64,000 nucleotides of DNA from CAWGJF01 sp963822905 (GCA_963822905.1 CAWGJF010000001.1:806001-870000); one strand, 5' to 3'; counted from the first letter of the stretch, positions 1 to 9,389 are shown. Notes: generated by a model from the sequence alone, not told the origin. Made by a program: numbers and translations.

Positions 1-1
1 G

Positions 2-244
2 AATGACATCCGGGTTGAAGGACACACAGATAACATCCCGATAAGTACAAAACAATTTCCTTCTAACTGGCATTTATCTGTTGCCCGGGCACTTAACACT
101 GCTTATTTTTTAATTGAAGAAGAAGGACTTGATCCTGAAAAAGTTTCGATAGTTGGTTCTTCGGAATATAAACCTATTGAATCGAATGAAACTGCTTCAG
201 GGAGAGCATCAAACAGAAGAGTAGATATAGTAATAATTAAATAA
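2..244 (+). CDS. MotB/OmpA-family protein, C-terminal end (partial)
   Basis: Open from the left edge to a TAA, about 80 residues. It carries the peptidoglycan-binding OmpA/MotB core: VEGHTDNIPI, then LSVARALNTAYFL and a final SGRASNRRVDIVI. This domain anchors flagellar stators or outer-membrane proteins to the cell wall. It lies 9 bp upstream of fliW and two kilobases before a complete motA-motB pair, so it is most likely the end of a first MotB-like stator protein; a Pal/OmpA protein is possible because the N-terminal membrane segment is outside the window. Confidence 0.8.
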   Translation, partial: NDIRVEGHTDNIPISTKQFPSNWHLSVARALNTAYFLIEEEGLDPEKVSIVGSSEYKPIESNETASGRASNRRVDIVIIK

Positions 245-253
245 AAGTTAAAA

Positions 254-640
254 ATGAAAATAAATACACATCAATTTGGTGAAATTGAATACACAGAGGA
301 CCTTGTTATTAATTTTAACAAGGGGATATTCGGGTTTGAAAAATTTAAAAAATATTTGTTCATCAAAACAGATAATGATCTGTTCTTCTGGCTTAATTCA
401 ATTGATCAGCCGGAGATAGCATTCCCGCTCATTGGTTTGCGTGTTGTGGATGATTCTTATCCTGAAGAAGAATCGCACGAAGCATTTGGAATTGTTAAAA
501 TGAATAAGAATCCGCTGGACGTTACTATAAATCTTAAAGCACCGGTATACATCAATCAGGATGATAAAAGCGGTTACCAAAAAATAATTGATGATGATAA
601 ATATGCAATCGATTATAAACTTTTCGTAGAAGAAAGCTGA
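254..640 (+). CDS. fliW: Flagellar assembly factor FliW
   Basis: 128 residues, close to the usual FliW length. It has the family opening (a short strand, FGEIEY, then NFNKGIFGFEKFKKYLF) and the middle region with FPLIGLRVVDDSYP and NLKAPVYIN. In established systems FliW binds flagellin and also sequesters CsrA, coupling flagellin synthesis to secretion. That partnership is supported here by csrA starting 7 bp downstream in the same direction. Cytoplasmic, no signal peptide or membrane segment. The start ATG lies shortly after the preceding stop, consistent with one transcript. Confidence 0.93.
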   Translation: MKINTHQFGEIEYTEDLVINFNKGIFGFEKFKKYLFIKTDNDLFFWLNSIDQPEIAFPLIGLRVVDDSYPEEESHEAFGIVKMNKNPLDVTINLKAPVYINQDDKSGYQKIIDDDKYAIDYKLFVEES

Positions 641-647
641 TATTGAT

Positions 648-884
648 ATGCTAATACTCACAAGAAAATTAAATGAAGAAATTAAGATAAATGATGAAAT
701 AACTATAAAAGTAATTTCAATAGCTGATAATCATGTAAAAATTGGAATTGATGCACCGAAAAATGTTCAGATAGTTAGAGCAGAGCTTTATGAAAAAATT
801 AAAGAAAGTTTACTAGAGGCTTCAAAATTAGTTAAACATAAACCGGAAAATGTTTCAAATCTGAAAATCAAAAAAATTAAATAA
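648..884 (+). CDS. csrA: Carbon storage/translational regulator CsrA
   Basis: 78 residues. It starts with the hallmark MLILTRKLNEEIKI and continues through VKIGIDAPKNVQIVRAELYE, the RNA-binding and dimer core. CsrA binds GGA motifs in mRNA leaders, often over the ribosome-binding site. The protein carries a lysine-rich tail of about 20 residues beyond the conserved core. It directly follows fliW, the usual arrangement for the FliW-CsrA-flagellin switch, and its TAA overlaps the ATG of the next gene by one base (TAATG), implying translational coupling. A possible target hairpin containing AAGGA lies at 4040-4081. Confidence 0.95.
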   Translation: MLILTRKLNEEIKINDEITIKVISIADNHVKIGIDAPKNVQIVRAELYEKIKESLLEASKLVKHKPENVSNLKIKKIK

Positions 885-1603
885 TGCAACAAGAACAAAA
901 TACTACCATCCTGGTTATCGATGATTCTGATTTAACCAGGGCATCGTTATCAAAAATATTTGAAGAATATAATTGTTCAGTTATTCTTTGCCCAGATGGA
1001 ATGGCTGGAATTCAAAAAGCATTAATCTCAAATCCTGACCTGATCATTCTTGATATTCTTATGCCTAATCTTGATGGAATAAAAATGCTGCAGATAATAA
1101 AGTTAATTGAAGAACTAAAAGATATTCCGGTTATAGTGCTCAGCGGAAATATTAATAAGAGTAATCTTCTTGCCGCAATGGAAGCAGGTGCAGATAAAGT
1201 TATCAACAAACCATTTAGTGTTAATGACCTGGTTAGCGCTGCAAATGAATTATTAAAAAATCAACTTGAAAAAAAAATCGGTTCGAATTCATTAACAATT
1301 GGAAATTTTGATTCGGATGATGAAGAACTTAAAAATATGTTTGTGGAAAAATTTCCATCACAAAAAAAAAATATTATCAGATATGTTACTACAAGGGACA
1401 AATATCAGTTGAAAACTATTTTTCATCAGTTAAAAGGTGTTGGAAGAACAGTTGGATTCCCGCTAATAACTGATATTTGTTCTGAGCTTGAAAATATTGT
1501 TATGTCTGAAAATGTGGATTGGAACTATGTAACAAGGAAATGTGAAAAAATATTTTCTTCTGTGGCTTTGACACAACTACACCAAAACACAGGTAATTTA
1601 TAA
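884..1603 (+). CDS. Response regulator with receiver and Hpt domains
   Basis: 239 residues. The N-terminal receiver (about 10-125) has the acidic pair in VIDDSD, the phospho-acceptor Asp57 in IILDILMP and the lysine in INKPF. The C-terminal part (about 145-235) is a histidine phosphotransfer domain with His181 in FHQLKG. Such proteins can pass phosphate from a receiver to a histidine for further relay. It overlaps csrA by one base at its start and motA by one base at its end (both TAATG), so it belongs to the motility transcript; a link to chemotaxis or motor control is inference. No DNA-binding domain is present. Confidence 0.88.
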   Translation: MQQEQNTTILVIDDSDLTRASLSKIFEEYNCSVILCPDGMAGIQKALISNPDLIILDILMPNLDGIKMLQIIKLIEELKDIPVIVLSGNINKSNLLAAMEAGADKVINKPFSVNDLVSAANELLKNQLEKKIGSNSLTIGNFDSDDEELKNMFVEKFPSQKKNIIRYVTTRDKYQLKTIFHQLKGVGRTVGFPLITDICSELENIVMSENVDWNYVTRKCEKIFSSVALTQLHQNTGNL

Positions 1604-2463
1604 TGTTTGTTATTATAGGAATTGCGGTTGTAATTATAGCAGTTATTGGCGGATTTATGTTTGCCGGGGGAGATATTGCCCTATTAATGCAACCTGCAGA
1701 ATTTATAATTATTTGCGGGGCTGCATTAGGAAGCTTACTTATATCTTCACCTTTAAATGTTATTAAAAAGATAATTAAATCTTTAGCTGGTTTATTCAAA
1801 AGTGAAGCTTATTCAAAACAAGATTATCTTGAATTGTTAAAAGCTTTCAACGATTTATTTCTTCTTGCCCAAAGAGACGGATTACTATCAATTGAAAAAC
1901 ATATAGAAGTTCCCGAAAAAAGTGATATTCTTTCTAAAAACAAAAAATTTCTTGCAAATGAACTTGCAAAAACATTTTTCTGCGATACCATGAAAGTTAT
2001 GTTATCCGGTGGTGTCCCCCCACATGAGCTGGAAGGTTTAATTGATGCTGAAATTGAAACATTGGAAGCAGAAACAAAACCTGCAATCGGAACATTATCA
2101 AAAGTTGGTGATTCGTTTCCCGGTCTTGGAATTGTTGCTGCTGTTTTAGGAATTATCGTAACAATGAGTTCAATTGATGAAGGGGCTGCTTATGTTGGTC
2201 ACCATGTTGCAGCAGCGCTTGTCGGAACATTCCTTGGTGTTTTGATGGCATATGGTTTTGTTAACCCGATTGCTACAAATCTTGAAATCGGTCTTGAAGA
2301 AAAAACCAGGTACCTTGAAACAATAAAAGCATGTATCGTTGCTTATGCAAAAGGCAATCCACCAATCATTGCTGTGGAAATGGCAAGAAGAACAATCTTC
2401 TCTGAAACAAGGCCAACATTTGGTGAGCTTGAAGCTTATATGAGAGGTAAACCTGTGAAATGA
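1603..2463 (+). CDS. motA: Flagellar motor stator protein MotA
   Basis: 286 residues, normal for MotA. There are two N-terminal membrane segments (about 1-20 and 30-50), a cytoplasmic loop, and two C-terminal membrane segments around PGLGIVAAVLGIIV (about 180) and LVGTFLGVLMAYGF (about 205). With MotB it forms the ion channel that drives the flagellar rotor. The ATG overlaps the stop of the receiver-Hpt gene, and the stop overlaps motB (ATGA), so stator subunits are translationally coupled. Confidence 0.95.
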   Translation: MFVIIGIAVVIIAVIGGFMFAGGDIALLMQPAEFIIICGAALGSLLISSPLNVIKKIIKSLAGLFKSEAYSKQDYLELLKAFNDLFLLAQRDGLLSIEKHIEVPEKSDILSKNKKFLANELAKTFFCDTMKVMLSGGVPPHELEGLIDAEIETLEAETKPAIGTLSKVGDSFPGLGIVAAVLGIIVTMSSIDEGAAYVGHHVAAALVGTFLGVLMAYGFVNPIATNLEIGLEEKTRYLETIKACIVAYAKGNPPIIAVEMARRTIFSETRPTFGELEAYMRGKPVK

Positions 2464-3269
2464 AAGGCTCTGATGAAAATATTATCATCGTCAAAAAAGG
2501 TAAAAAGCATGGTGGACATCATGGTGGAGCCTGGAAAGTTGCTTATGCCGATTTTGTTACGGCAATGATGGCACTTTTTATTGTACTCTGGATATTAGGT
2601 CAGGACGAGGAAGTCATAAAAAGTGTTGCCAGTTATTTTTCAGACCCGATTGGCTATTCTGAAAAAATGAATTCTATTCTAAATGGCTCAATGAATCTTC
2701 CAATAGATAAAGGAGAAAGTGCTTTAAATAAATTTAAAGAAAGAGAAAAAGAGATAAACCGTCTGAATGAAATGAAAGATAAAATAATGACGGATCTTTC
2801 CAGCAACAAAGAATTTTCAGGATTAGTTGACCAGATAAAAATTGAAATAGCAAAAGAAGGTCTTCGTATTGAAATGGTGGAATCAAATGATGACGTCTTT
2901 TTTGATCTGGGAACTTCGGAATTAAAACCACAGGCGAAAAAATTATTAGAACAAATTGGTAGAAACCTTGCTTCAATTGATAATAAAATAGTTATTGAAG
3001 GACACACCGATGCAAGACCGTACGGAAGTAATGGTTCAGGCTATTCCAATTATGAACTAAGCTCTGAAAGAGCTAATTCAGCCAGAAGGGTTTTGGTTGC
3101 CAGCGGACTTAGTTTAGATAGAATAGATGAAGTAAGAGGTTACGCTGATCGAAGACTTCTTGATAAAAAAGATCCGTATAACCTGGTTAACAGAAGAATT
3201 AGCATAGTAATTTTGTTTGACACAGAAGAGCCGAAACTGGTAAAAGATGATATTATTGAGCATAAATAA
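2460..3269 (+). CDS. motB: Flagellar motor stator protein MotB
   Basis: 269 residues. After a basic, His/Gly-rich start comes the single membrane segment WKVAYADFVTAMMALFIVLW. Asp31 in YADF is at the position of the proton-binding Asp of MotB (Asp32 in E. coli). The C-terminal half is the OmpA-like peptidoglycan-binding domain with IEGHTDARPYG and LSSERANSARRVL. It overlaps motA by 4 bp. The proton-type residues around Asp31 do not by themselves settle H+ versus Na+ coupling. Confidence 0.95.
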   Translation: MKGSDENIIIVKKGKKHGGHHGGAWKVAYADFVTAMMALFIVLWILGQDEEVIKSVASYFSDPIGYSEKMNSILNGSMNLPIDKGESALNKFKEREKEINRLNEMKDKIMTDLSSNKEFSGLVDQIKIEIAKEGLRIEMVESNDDVFFDLGTSELKPQAKKLLEQIGRNLASIDNKIVIEGHTDARPYGSNGSGYSNYELSSERANSARRVLVASGLSLDRIDEVRGYADRRLLDKKDPYNLVNRRISIVILFDTEEPKLVKDDIIEHK

Positions 3270-3364
3270 TCCTTATTTATTTGAAAGGTTTGGAATAAAT
3301 TTAAATTAATAGCTATTTTGTTTGTTAAATTAAATCATAATTCGTTTTATTAGCGAAAAAAGTT

Positions 3365-4024
3365 GTGGAAGAAAGAGATAAAATACTTGTAGTTGAGGAC
3401 GAAAGGGATACCCGATTCATTCTTAATAAACTGTTAAGTAAAAATAATTTTGAAGTAATGACTGTTAACAATGGTCAGGAAGCACTGGATGTTCTTGAAT
3501 CATTCAACCCGAAAGTTATACTTGCTGATTGGACTATGCCGGTAATGGATGGACTGGAACTTTGTAACATTGTTAAGAAGAGTGAAAAACATAAACTAAT
3601 TTATTATATAATTCTTACAGCAAGAACTTCATTGCGAGATCGTGTTACTGGTTTGGATGTTGGTGCAGATGACTTCCTGATTAAACCCATTGAAAACCAG
3701 GAACTTGTTGCTAGAATAAAATCCGGTGTTAGAATATTCAACCTGCAAAATGAATTGAAAACTGTTGAGCATTCTAAAGCTGTTATCGAAATTGCATGCA
3801 CAATTGGTCATAAAATTAATAATCCGCTTAGCAGCCTTACAATGGCCCTGGAAAATTTGAAAAGTGAATTGAAAGAAAAAGACAACAGCAATATGCAGGA
3901 AGAATTTTCCACGATAAATCAGTCTCTTGATAGAATAAGAATTCTTATTCAGCAGTTAACTCACCTTGAAAACCCTGAAATCATAAATTACACAGATGAT
4001 AGCAAAATGATCAAATTAGATTGA
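3365..4024 (+). CDS. Receiver-HisKA protein without a catalytic ATPase domain
   Basis: 219 residues with a GTG start at the beginning of a complete receiver domain. The receiver (about 7-125) has VVEDERD, acceptor Asp55 in LADWTMP and KPIE. It is followed by a helical segment with His149 in IGHKINNPLSSL, which resembles the HisKA dimerisation/phospho-acceptor box (usually H-E/K-x-x-N-P-L). The protein then ends after about 60 more residues with no N, G1 or G2 boxes, so it cannot bind ATP. It may act as a phosphotransfer dimer or adaptor for the kinases downstream. It is separated from motB by 95 bp. Confidence 0.75.
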   Translation: MEERDKILVVEDERDTRFILNKLLSKNNFEVMTVNNGQEALDVLESFNPKVILADWTMPVMDGLELCNIVKKSEKHKLIYYIILTARTSLRDRVTGLDVGADDFLIKPIENQELVARIKSGVRIFNLQNELKTVEHSKAVIEIACTIGHKINNPLSSLTMALENLKSELKEKDNSNMQEEFSTINQSLDRIRILIQQLTHLENPEIINYTDDSKMIKLD

Positions 4025-4039
4025 TTTTTTGATCTAAAT

Positions 4040-4081
4040 AAAGTCTTTTATCTTCCGATAATAAGATAAGGAAAAGACTTT
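4040..4081 (+). promoter_or_regulatory. Hairpin enclosing the ribosome-binding site of the next gene
   Basis: A 10-base perfect inverted repeat (AAAGTCTTTT at 4040-4049, AAAAGACTTT at 4072-4081) with an inner ATCTT/AAGAT pair brackets the sequence AAGGA at 4068-4072 and ends immediately before the ATG at 4082. The purine-rich AAGGA is the only visible ribosome-binding site, so the hairpin could control translation of the next gene. AAGGA also fits the ANGGA core bound by CsrA, encoded 3 kb upstream. Regulation is inference. Confidence 0.45.
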
Positions 4082-4729
4082 ATGCTAAGAAAAATAGAAA
4101 ATATATCATCTAGTGCGGATTTGAAAAACAACTCCCGCTTTTCATCAGATGTAGGTAATGTATCTGGCATAGTTCATCGGAAAAACACTGCCTCGGATTC
4201 ATTCAGTTCATCTAATGCCTTTAAGTTTTTGGCAAGTTTAAAATGGAATTTAAAAAGCCTGAGAAAAAAAGATAAAGAGGAATTTGAAGTTGAATTTGTC
4301 ATTGATGATTATGAATTTCATACAACAATAAATATGCTTGATATTTATTCAAAATACACTCTATATAAAATATTTAGTTTTAATTACACTGAAATGAAAT
4401 CACCGTTCTATGAAATCTGGTTGAAATTTATTTTTAACACAAATAATGTACAGGACAAAAATGAATATTACCGGATTGAATTTCTCCAATTAGTTACTAA
4501 CAGAATAAAAAAAAATCCCGGTTTATTTATTGGCGACACAGAAAATGAAGCTAACTCTATCTTAGATGGAATTGATTCACAATTAAATTCTGAATTATGT
4601 TTTATTCATAATAACCTGCTTCGTTTCCTGGAAAAAGCTACAGGCGAATCTTTATTGAATAATGGGCAAAACCCTGAACTCCCCACTTCACATCCTCTTA
4701 TTGTGGAATACTTGAATGTTAACTACTGA
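4082..4729 (+). CDS. Hypothetical protein of unknown family
   Basis: 215 residues, not recognised. The first 60 residues are polar and Ser/Asn-rich and probably disordered. A stretch of mixed strand and helix follows, with FEVEFVIDDYEFHTTINMLD (about 75-95) and a helical C-terminal half. There is no signal peptide, membrane segment or catalytic motif. Its 3' end overlaps the following sensor kinase by 14 bp, which implies co-expression, so a partner or adaptor role in that kinase pathway is possible. Its ribosome-binding site lies inside a hairpin (4040-4081). Confidence 0.7.
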   Translation: MLRKIENISSSADLKNNSRFSSDVGNVSGIVHRKNTASDSFSSSNAFKFLASLKWNLKSLRKKDKEEFEVEFVIDDYEFHTTINMLDIYSKYTLYKIFSFNYTEMKSPFYEIWLKFIFNTNNVQDKNEYYRIEFLQLVTNRIKKNPGLFIGDTENEANSILDGIDSQLNSELCFIHNNLLRFLEKATGESLLNNGQNPELPTSHPLIVEYLNVNY

Positions 4730-6581
4730 GGAACAAGAACAGCAGAATTTATCTGATGATTTTAATCAAGATGAAAACTTTGGAAACCCGGTAATAATAA
4801 AGCCACTTTTAATTGTTAATAGTGATTTTATAGTAACATACGCCAACGATTCAGCTCAAAAAACATTCGAACTTTCAGACAATCCAACACTGGACGAAAT
4901 TAATTCGGAACTATCATTAGTTTCCATATTAGAAGACTGTTATTCCTGCGGATATAAGAATCTTACTCTCGATATAAGAATTCATAATCAGGATAATGGT
5001 TGTCATATTGAATACATTTTAGATATTGAAAAAATAAATCTTGAGGTAGCTGATTACTTCTTCCTGATATTTACTCCCTCCGAAAATTCTTCAATTCTTG
5101 CTAGTAGAATTAATACCATTCACGCAGCTATTGAATACGGAAACTTGCCTGTTATGATTTTAAACTCTGAAGCAAAAATAACCTTTCTTTCTAAAGCTTT
5201 TGAAGAATTATTGGAAAACTCGATCGATAAACTGTATGGAAAATATTTTGGAGCAGCATTCGTAAGTTTACTCCAAAAAGAAGATTTGTTTGCTGTAGAA
5301 AACGCTTATTTAGAAAAAAAGAAATGGAGTAAAGTAATTACAGTTGATAAAACCGGGTCAACAATTTATACTGAAATTCATTTCAACCCGATTAAGAGTT
5401 TAGAACAAAATTCAGATTTCTATATGATCATTGCAAATGATATTACGGATCACATAGAAAAGAAAATTGTAATTGAACAATCAGAGAGTAAATTAAAGTC
5501 TATAATTAATAATATAAATGATCCTTTGCTTATTATCAGATTATCTAATGATAATTTGCTCTTTGAGACTGCTAATAATTCTTTCTTTAAAATATTCGGA
5601 TTAAATAAAAATGAAATTCAGGGATTAGATGTTAGAATGTTATTTGATAATGACTTTCTGAGAAAAGTAATAGAGAATTGTAAAAACCTTTTAACTGAGA
5701 AAAGCAAACTGATTGAATATAGTGCAGCTTATCAGTTTAATCATTACCAGGTAAAAGTTTCTGAGATGAAAATAGACGAAACCAATGCAAAATATGTTTG
5801 CATAAGTATGGTTGATGATACGGAACAGCAAAATTATCATAATAAAATTAAAGCAGCATACGCAAAAGAAGTTCAGCTAAATAAATTGAAAACAAACTTT
5901 ATTGAAAATATCTCTCACGAAATCAGAACTCCATTTAATGCAATAGCAGGTTATGCGGATATTATAGAGGACAGTCTCAGGTGTAAAGATTATGAATCTA
6001 TTTCAGAATTGATAGTTCTTGTCAAAGAAGTCTTATCCAGAGTGACAGGATTATTCGATCAGATTATTGAGATGTCTGAACTGGAATCGGGGGATATATC
6101 TTTTAATTATGTTCATCTAAATTGTAACCAGGTATTAAAATCAGTTCACAGGAAACTGGAATCAAGAGCAAATCAAAAAGGAATTGATCTTAATTTAAAA
6201 ATACCTGATGAAGAGATAATGATAAAAGTAGACTGGTTAAAACTTGAAAAAATAATTTATGCACTTACTGAAAATGCTATTAAGTATACACATTATGGAA
6301 AAGCAATTCTTCGTTCCTTTATGCTAAATGATTTTGCTTACATTACAATGACCGATACTGGTGATGGAATGAATCAGGAAGACATTGAGAAATTGCTTAA
6401 ACCTTTTTCACAGGAGGAAGAAGGTTATACAAGAAATTACCAGGGGGCGGGATTAGGGTTAACCGTTGCAAGCAGGTTGACAAGATTGATGGGTGGAATT
6501 TTTGATATTGTAAGCAGCAAACAAAACGGAACTAAAGTTATTCTTTCCTTCCCACTTGTAAAAGTTCATCCTGACCAATGA
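4716..6581 (+). CDS. PAS-domain sensor histidine kinase
   Basis: 621 residues. Three PAS-like regions (about 25-120, 135-255 and 262-375) precede a kinase core with phospho-acceptor His401 in ISHEIRTPF, an N box ENAIKYT (about 518), G1 DTGDGM (about 546) and G2 GAGLGLTVA (about 576). No membrane segment is evident, so it is likely a cytoplasmic sensor. The ATG lies 14 bp inside the preceding gene. No response regulator is fused; nearby receivers (884-1603, 3365-4024, 9379-12987) are candidate partners. The signal is unknown. Confidence 0.9.
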   Translation: MLTTEEQEQQNLSDDFNQDENFGNPVIIKPLLIVNSDFIVTYANDSAQKTFELSDNPTLDEINSELSLVSILEDCYSCGYKNLTLDIRIHNQDNGCHIEYILDIEKINLEVADYFFLIFTPSENSSILASRINTIHAAIEYGNLPVMILNSEAKITFLSKAFEELLENSIDKLYGKYFGAAFVSLLQKEDLFAVENAYLEKKKWSKVITVDKTGSTIYTEIHFNPIKSLEQNSDFYMIIANDITDHIEKKIVIEQSESKLKSIINNINDPLLIIRLSNDNLLFETANNSFFKIFGLNKNEIQGLDVRMLFDNDFLRKVIENCKNLLTEKSKLIEYSAAYQFNHYQVKVSEMKIDETNAKYVCISMVDDTEQQNYHNKIKAAYAKEVQLNKLKTNFIENISHEIRTPFNAIAGYADIIEDSLRCKDYESISELIVLVKEVLSRVTGLFDQIIEMSELESGDISFNYVHLNCNQVLKSVHRKLESRANQKGIDLNLKIPDEEIMIKVDWLKLEKIIYALTENAIKYTHYGKAILRSFMLNDFAYITMTDTGDGMNQEDIEKLLKPFSQEEEGYTRNYQGAGLGLTVASRLTRLMGGIFDIVSSKQNGTKVILSFPLVKVHPDQ

Positions 6582-6833
6582 CATATATCGTAGTTTCTGT
6601 GTAATGTAATTATTTCCACATTTTACTAATAAATCCAAAGATTATCTCATAGTTAAAAACTATTCGAGATTACCAAAAATTAACCTTGGCAAAAGACATC
6701 CAAATCCATTAAATACACTTGTTTTTTAGATTATATTTTGACTTGGTAGAATAAAGCTGTAAGTCAAATTGGCACAATTGTAGAAGTAACTACTATAATT
6801 ATTGGTTTACCATCCACAAAAAACCGATCTGTA

Positions 6834-9389
6834 ATGCAAGAATCAGGGGGTCATAAATTAACTACAGAAGAGTGCAAAATTCTATTTGCAAATCTTTTTA
6901 ATAATGTTTCAGATCCTTTCTGTATCATCAGATTAGATAAAACTCTTATCTATTCCAATAACGCTTTACAACAATTCTTTAATGAACAGATCAATTTTAA
7001 AAATAAAACTCTTATTTCCACTTTGTTTCCGGGAATTGATGAAAACTTGAATCCGGGTAATGATAAATCTGAAAAATCATTTATTGCCTCGGCTGATAAA
7101 CGTTGTACAAAGAATTCAGAAGATATTCAAATTAAATGGAAAGCCGTGAAATCTGATTTGATTGTTAGTGAAGAAGAGATGATAATATTAATGGGCAAAA
7201 CTTTGAATAAAAAGAAAACAGCTTTGCTGCATTATACAGACCTGGTTTTGAATGCACTACCTGTTACTTATTATTCTTGTGAAGTTTCTGAGGAAACAAA
7301 AACCATCTGGATAAATGAAAAAATTAAACAGATGACAGGTTATGAACCAGAGTTATTCATCAGCAGCGGAACATTTTGGCAAGATAGAATTCATCCGGAT
7401 GATTTTGAAAGAATTATAAACCAGTATAAATCGATTCTTCAAACTCAAAACATTGAACTCATTTACAGGTGGAAATGTTCCGATGGTGAATACAGATGGT
7501 TCCTGGATAGAGCTGTTTGTCTTACAGATGAAACAGGTAAGCCCATTGAAATTTTTGGAATTTGGATTGACATAAGTGATAAAAAATATGCCGAAGATGC
7601 ACTTGAACAGACAAGATTTTTTATCCAAAAAATTGTGGACACAACTCCGGGAATACTATTTGTTTATGACATGGAGAAGCAGAAAACGCTTTTTCATAAT
7701 TATCACGAAGAAAAATTTCTCCAATACCCGCTAAAAAAATTTGAATCATTAAATCTTCAATCCATTTATGATTATATACATCCCGACGATGTAAACGAGT
7801 TGAAAAACTTATTTGAAACAGTAGATTCAAATCCTGAAGGAATTCACCATTCGAGTGAATTCAGAATGCTTAGTATGGATGGAAACTATACTTGGTTTGA
7901 GCTAACTCTATCTTCATTTATTAAAGATGAAAAAACAGCAAAAACCAGGCAAGTCATTGGATTAATACAAGACGTGGCTGAACGCGTTAGGATTCGTGAA
8001 GCGCTTCGCGAAAGTGAGTTTAGCTACAAAAATTTATTTGAGACAATTAATGAAGCTATTTATATTCATGATGATAGTGGTAAGTTTATCGATATAAACC
8101 CGGGTGCTGAAAAAATGTATGGCTATACCAAACAGGAATTTATTGGGAAAACTCCGGAGTTTTTATCCGCACCAAATTTAAATAATGAACTTAATTTGAA
8201 GAAAATTCTTGGAGAAGCATTTAACGGAATACCTCAACAATTTGAATTTTGGGGTAAAAGAAAAAATGGAGAAATCTTTCCAAAGGATGTTAAACTTTAT
8301 AAAGGAAATTATTTTGGTAAAGTAGTTGTCATTGCATATGCTCAGGATATTACCGATCGTAAAAAGAGTGAGAAGAAAATAAAAGACCAGGAGGAGAAAC
8401 TCAGAAGAATAACCGATAACATGCTGGATATTATTATTGAAACAGATTCGGAAGGAAATATTTTATATGTGAGTCCGTCATTTGAAGAATCACTTGGTTT
8501 TACTGCGGATCAGATATTACGTAAAAACATCAGCACATTAGTTTATTCAGAAGATTACGAATATGCATTGAATGAATTTAAAGATTTATTTAATGAGCAA
8601 AAGAAAATAGAAATCAGTTTCAGGTATTTAAAAGCAGATGGTAGCTATATCTGGCTTGAAGTCAGGGGAAAATCAATGCCTGATGAAAATGGAAATATAA
8701 TAGGGCTGATTTTTACAGCGAGAGATATTAGCGAACGAAAAGTATCCGAAGAAAAAATTAAATCAACACTTGCAGAAAAAAATGTTTTGCTTCGCGAGGT
8801 TCATCATCGTGTTAAAAATAATCTACAAGCTATGATTTATCTTATCGAAATTCAAAATGAAAGAATTGAAGATACTAAGGTGAAATTATTTCTTGAAGAA
8901 TTACAGGAACAAGCCAGGACAATATCTCTGGTTTACGAACAATTGTACCAGTCAGATTATTTAGCCAGTGTGAATATGGAATCATACTTGGGCAGCCTGG
9001 CTTCAAATGTTATCCAGGCATTTGGTTCCGGAAATAAAGTAGATTTTAATGTGTCTGTTGATAATGTAACCCTGGATGTTGAAACTGCTATGCCTTGCGG
9101 GCTAATTACAAACGAGTTGATTACGAATTCACTTAAATACGCATTCCCTCCAGAATTTAAAGGCAAACCTAAGTTAAATATTTGCCTGGGAAAAAATGGA
9201 GATGGTTACAACCTGGAAATTTCTGACAATGGAATTGGTATGCCTAAAGATCTTGATTGGGAAAAATCAGAATCATTGGGATTAAAACTTGTTAATCTCT
9301 GGGTTAACTATCAACTGCTTGGAAAAATGAAACTGGAGTTAAGCGAAGGAACAAAATACATGATATCTTTTGGAAAAAATGAAAAATAA
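6834..9389 (+). CDS. Multi-PAS sensor kinase of the HisKA_2 type
   Basis: 851 residues. A weak PAS region at about 15-70 is followed by four clear PAS domains (about 135-250, 262-385, 398-510 and 520-640), three of which contain the PAS_3-type HPDD or YSEDY and WF/WLE patterns. The kinase core is of the HisKA_2 family: the box EVHHRVKNNLQAM holds the probable phospho-His658, and a short ATPase domain follows with NELITNSLKYAF and SDNGIGMP. No membrane segment is seen. Its end overlaps the next gene, a receiver-first hybrid kinase, so the two probably act in one pathway. No strong ribosome-binding site precedes the chosen ATG, and a later start is possible. Confidence 0.88.
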   Translation: MQESGGHKLTTEECKILFANLFNNVSDPFCIIRLDKTLIYSNNALQQFFNEQINFKNKTLISTLFPGIDENLNPGNDKSEKSFIASADKRCTKNSEDIQIKWKAVKSDLIVSEEEMIILMGKTLNKKKTALLHYTDLVLNALPVTYYSCEVSEETKTIWINEKIKQMTGYEPELFISSGTFWQDRIHPDDFERIINQYKSILQTQNIELIYRWKCSDGEYRWFLDRAVCLTDETGKPIEIFGIWIDISDKKYAEDALEQTRFFIQKIVDTTPGILFVYDMEKQKTLFHNYHEEKFLQYPLKKFESLNLQSIYDYIHPDDVNELKNLFETVDSNPEGIHHSSEFRMLSMDGNYTWFELTLSSFIKDEKTAKTRQVIGLIQDVAERVRIREALRESEFSYKNLFETINEAIYIHDDSGKFIDINPGAEKMYGYTKQEFIGKTPEFLSAPNLNNELNLKKILGEAFNGIPQQFEFWGKRKNGEIFPKDVKLYKGNYFGKVVVIAYAQDITDRKKSEKKIKDQEEKLRRITDNMLDIIIETDSEGNILYVSPSFEESLGFTADQILRKNISTLVYSEDYEYALNEFKDLFNEQKKIEISFRYLKADGSYIWLEVRGKSMPDENGNIIGLIFTARDISERKVSEEKIKSTLAEKNVLLREVHHRVKNNLQAMIYLIEIQNERIEDTKVKLFLEELQEQARTISLVYEQLYQSDYLASVNMESYLGSLASNVIQAFGSGNKVDFNVSVDNVTLDVETAMPCGLITNELITNSLKYAFPPEFKGKPKLNICLGKNGDGYNLEISDNGIGMPKDLDWEKSESLGLKLVNLWVNYQLLGKMKLELSEGTKYMISFGKNEK

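Noticed and set aside
6765..6782. TGGCAC upstream of the HisKA_2 kinase, considered as a sigma-54 promoter
   Set aside because: The -12 element does not match (TAGA instead of TTGC).
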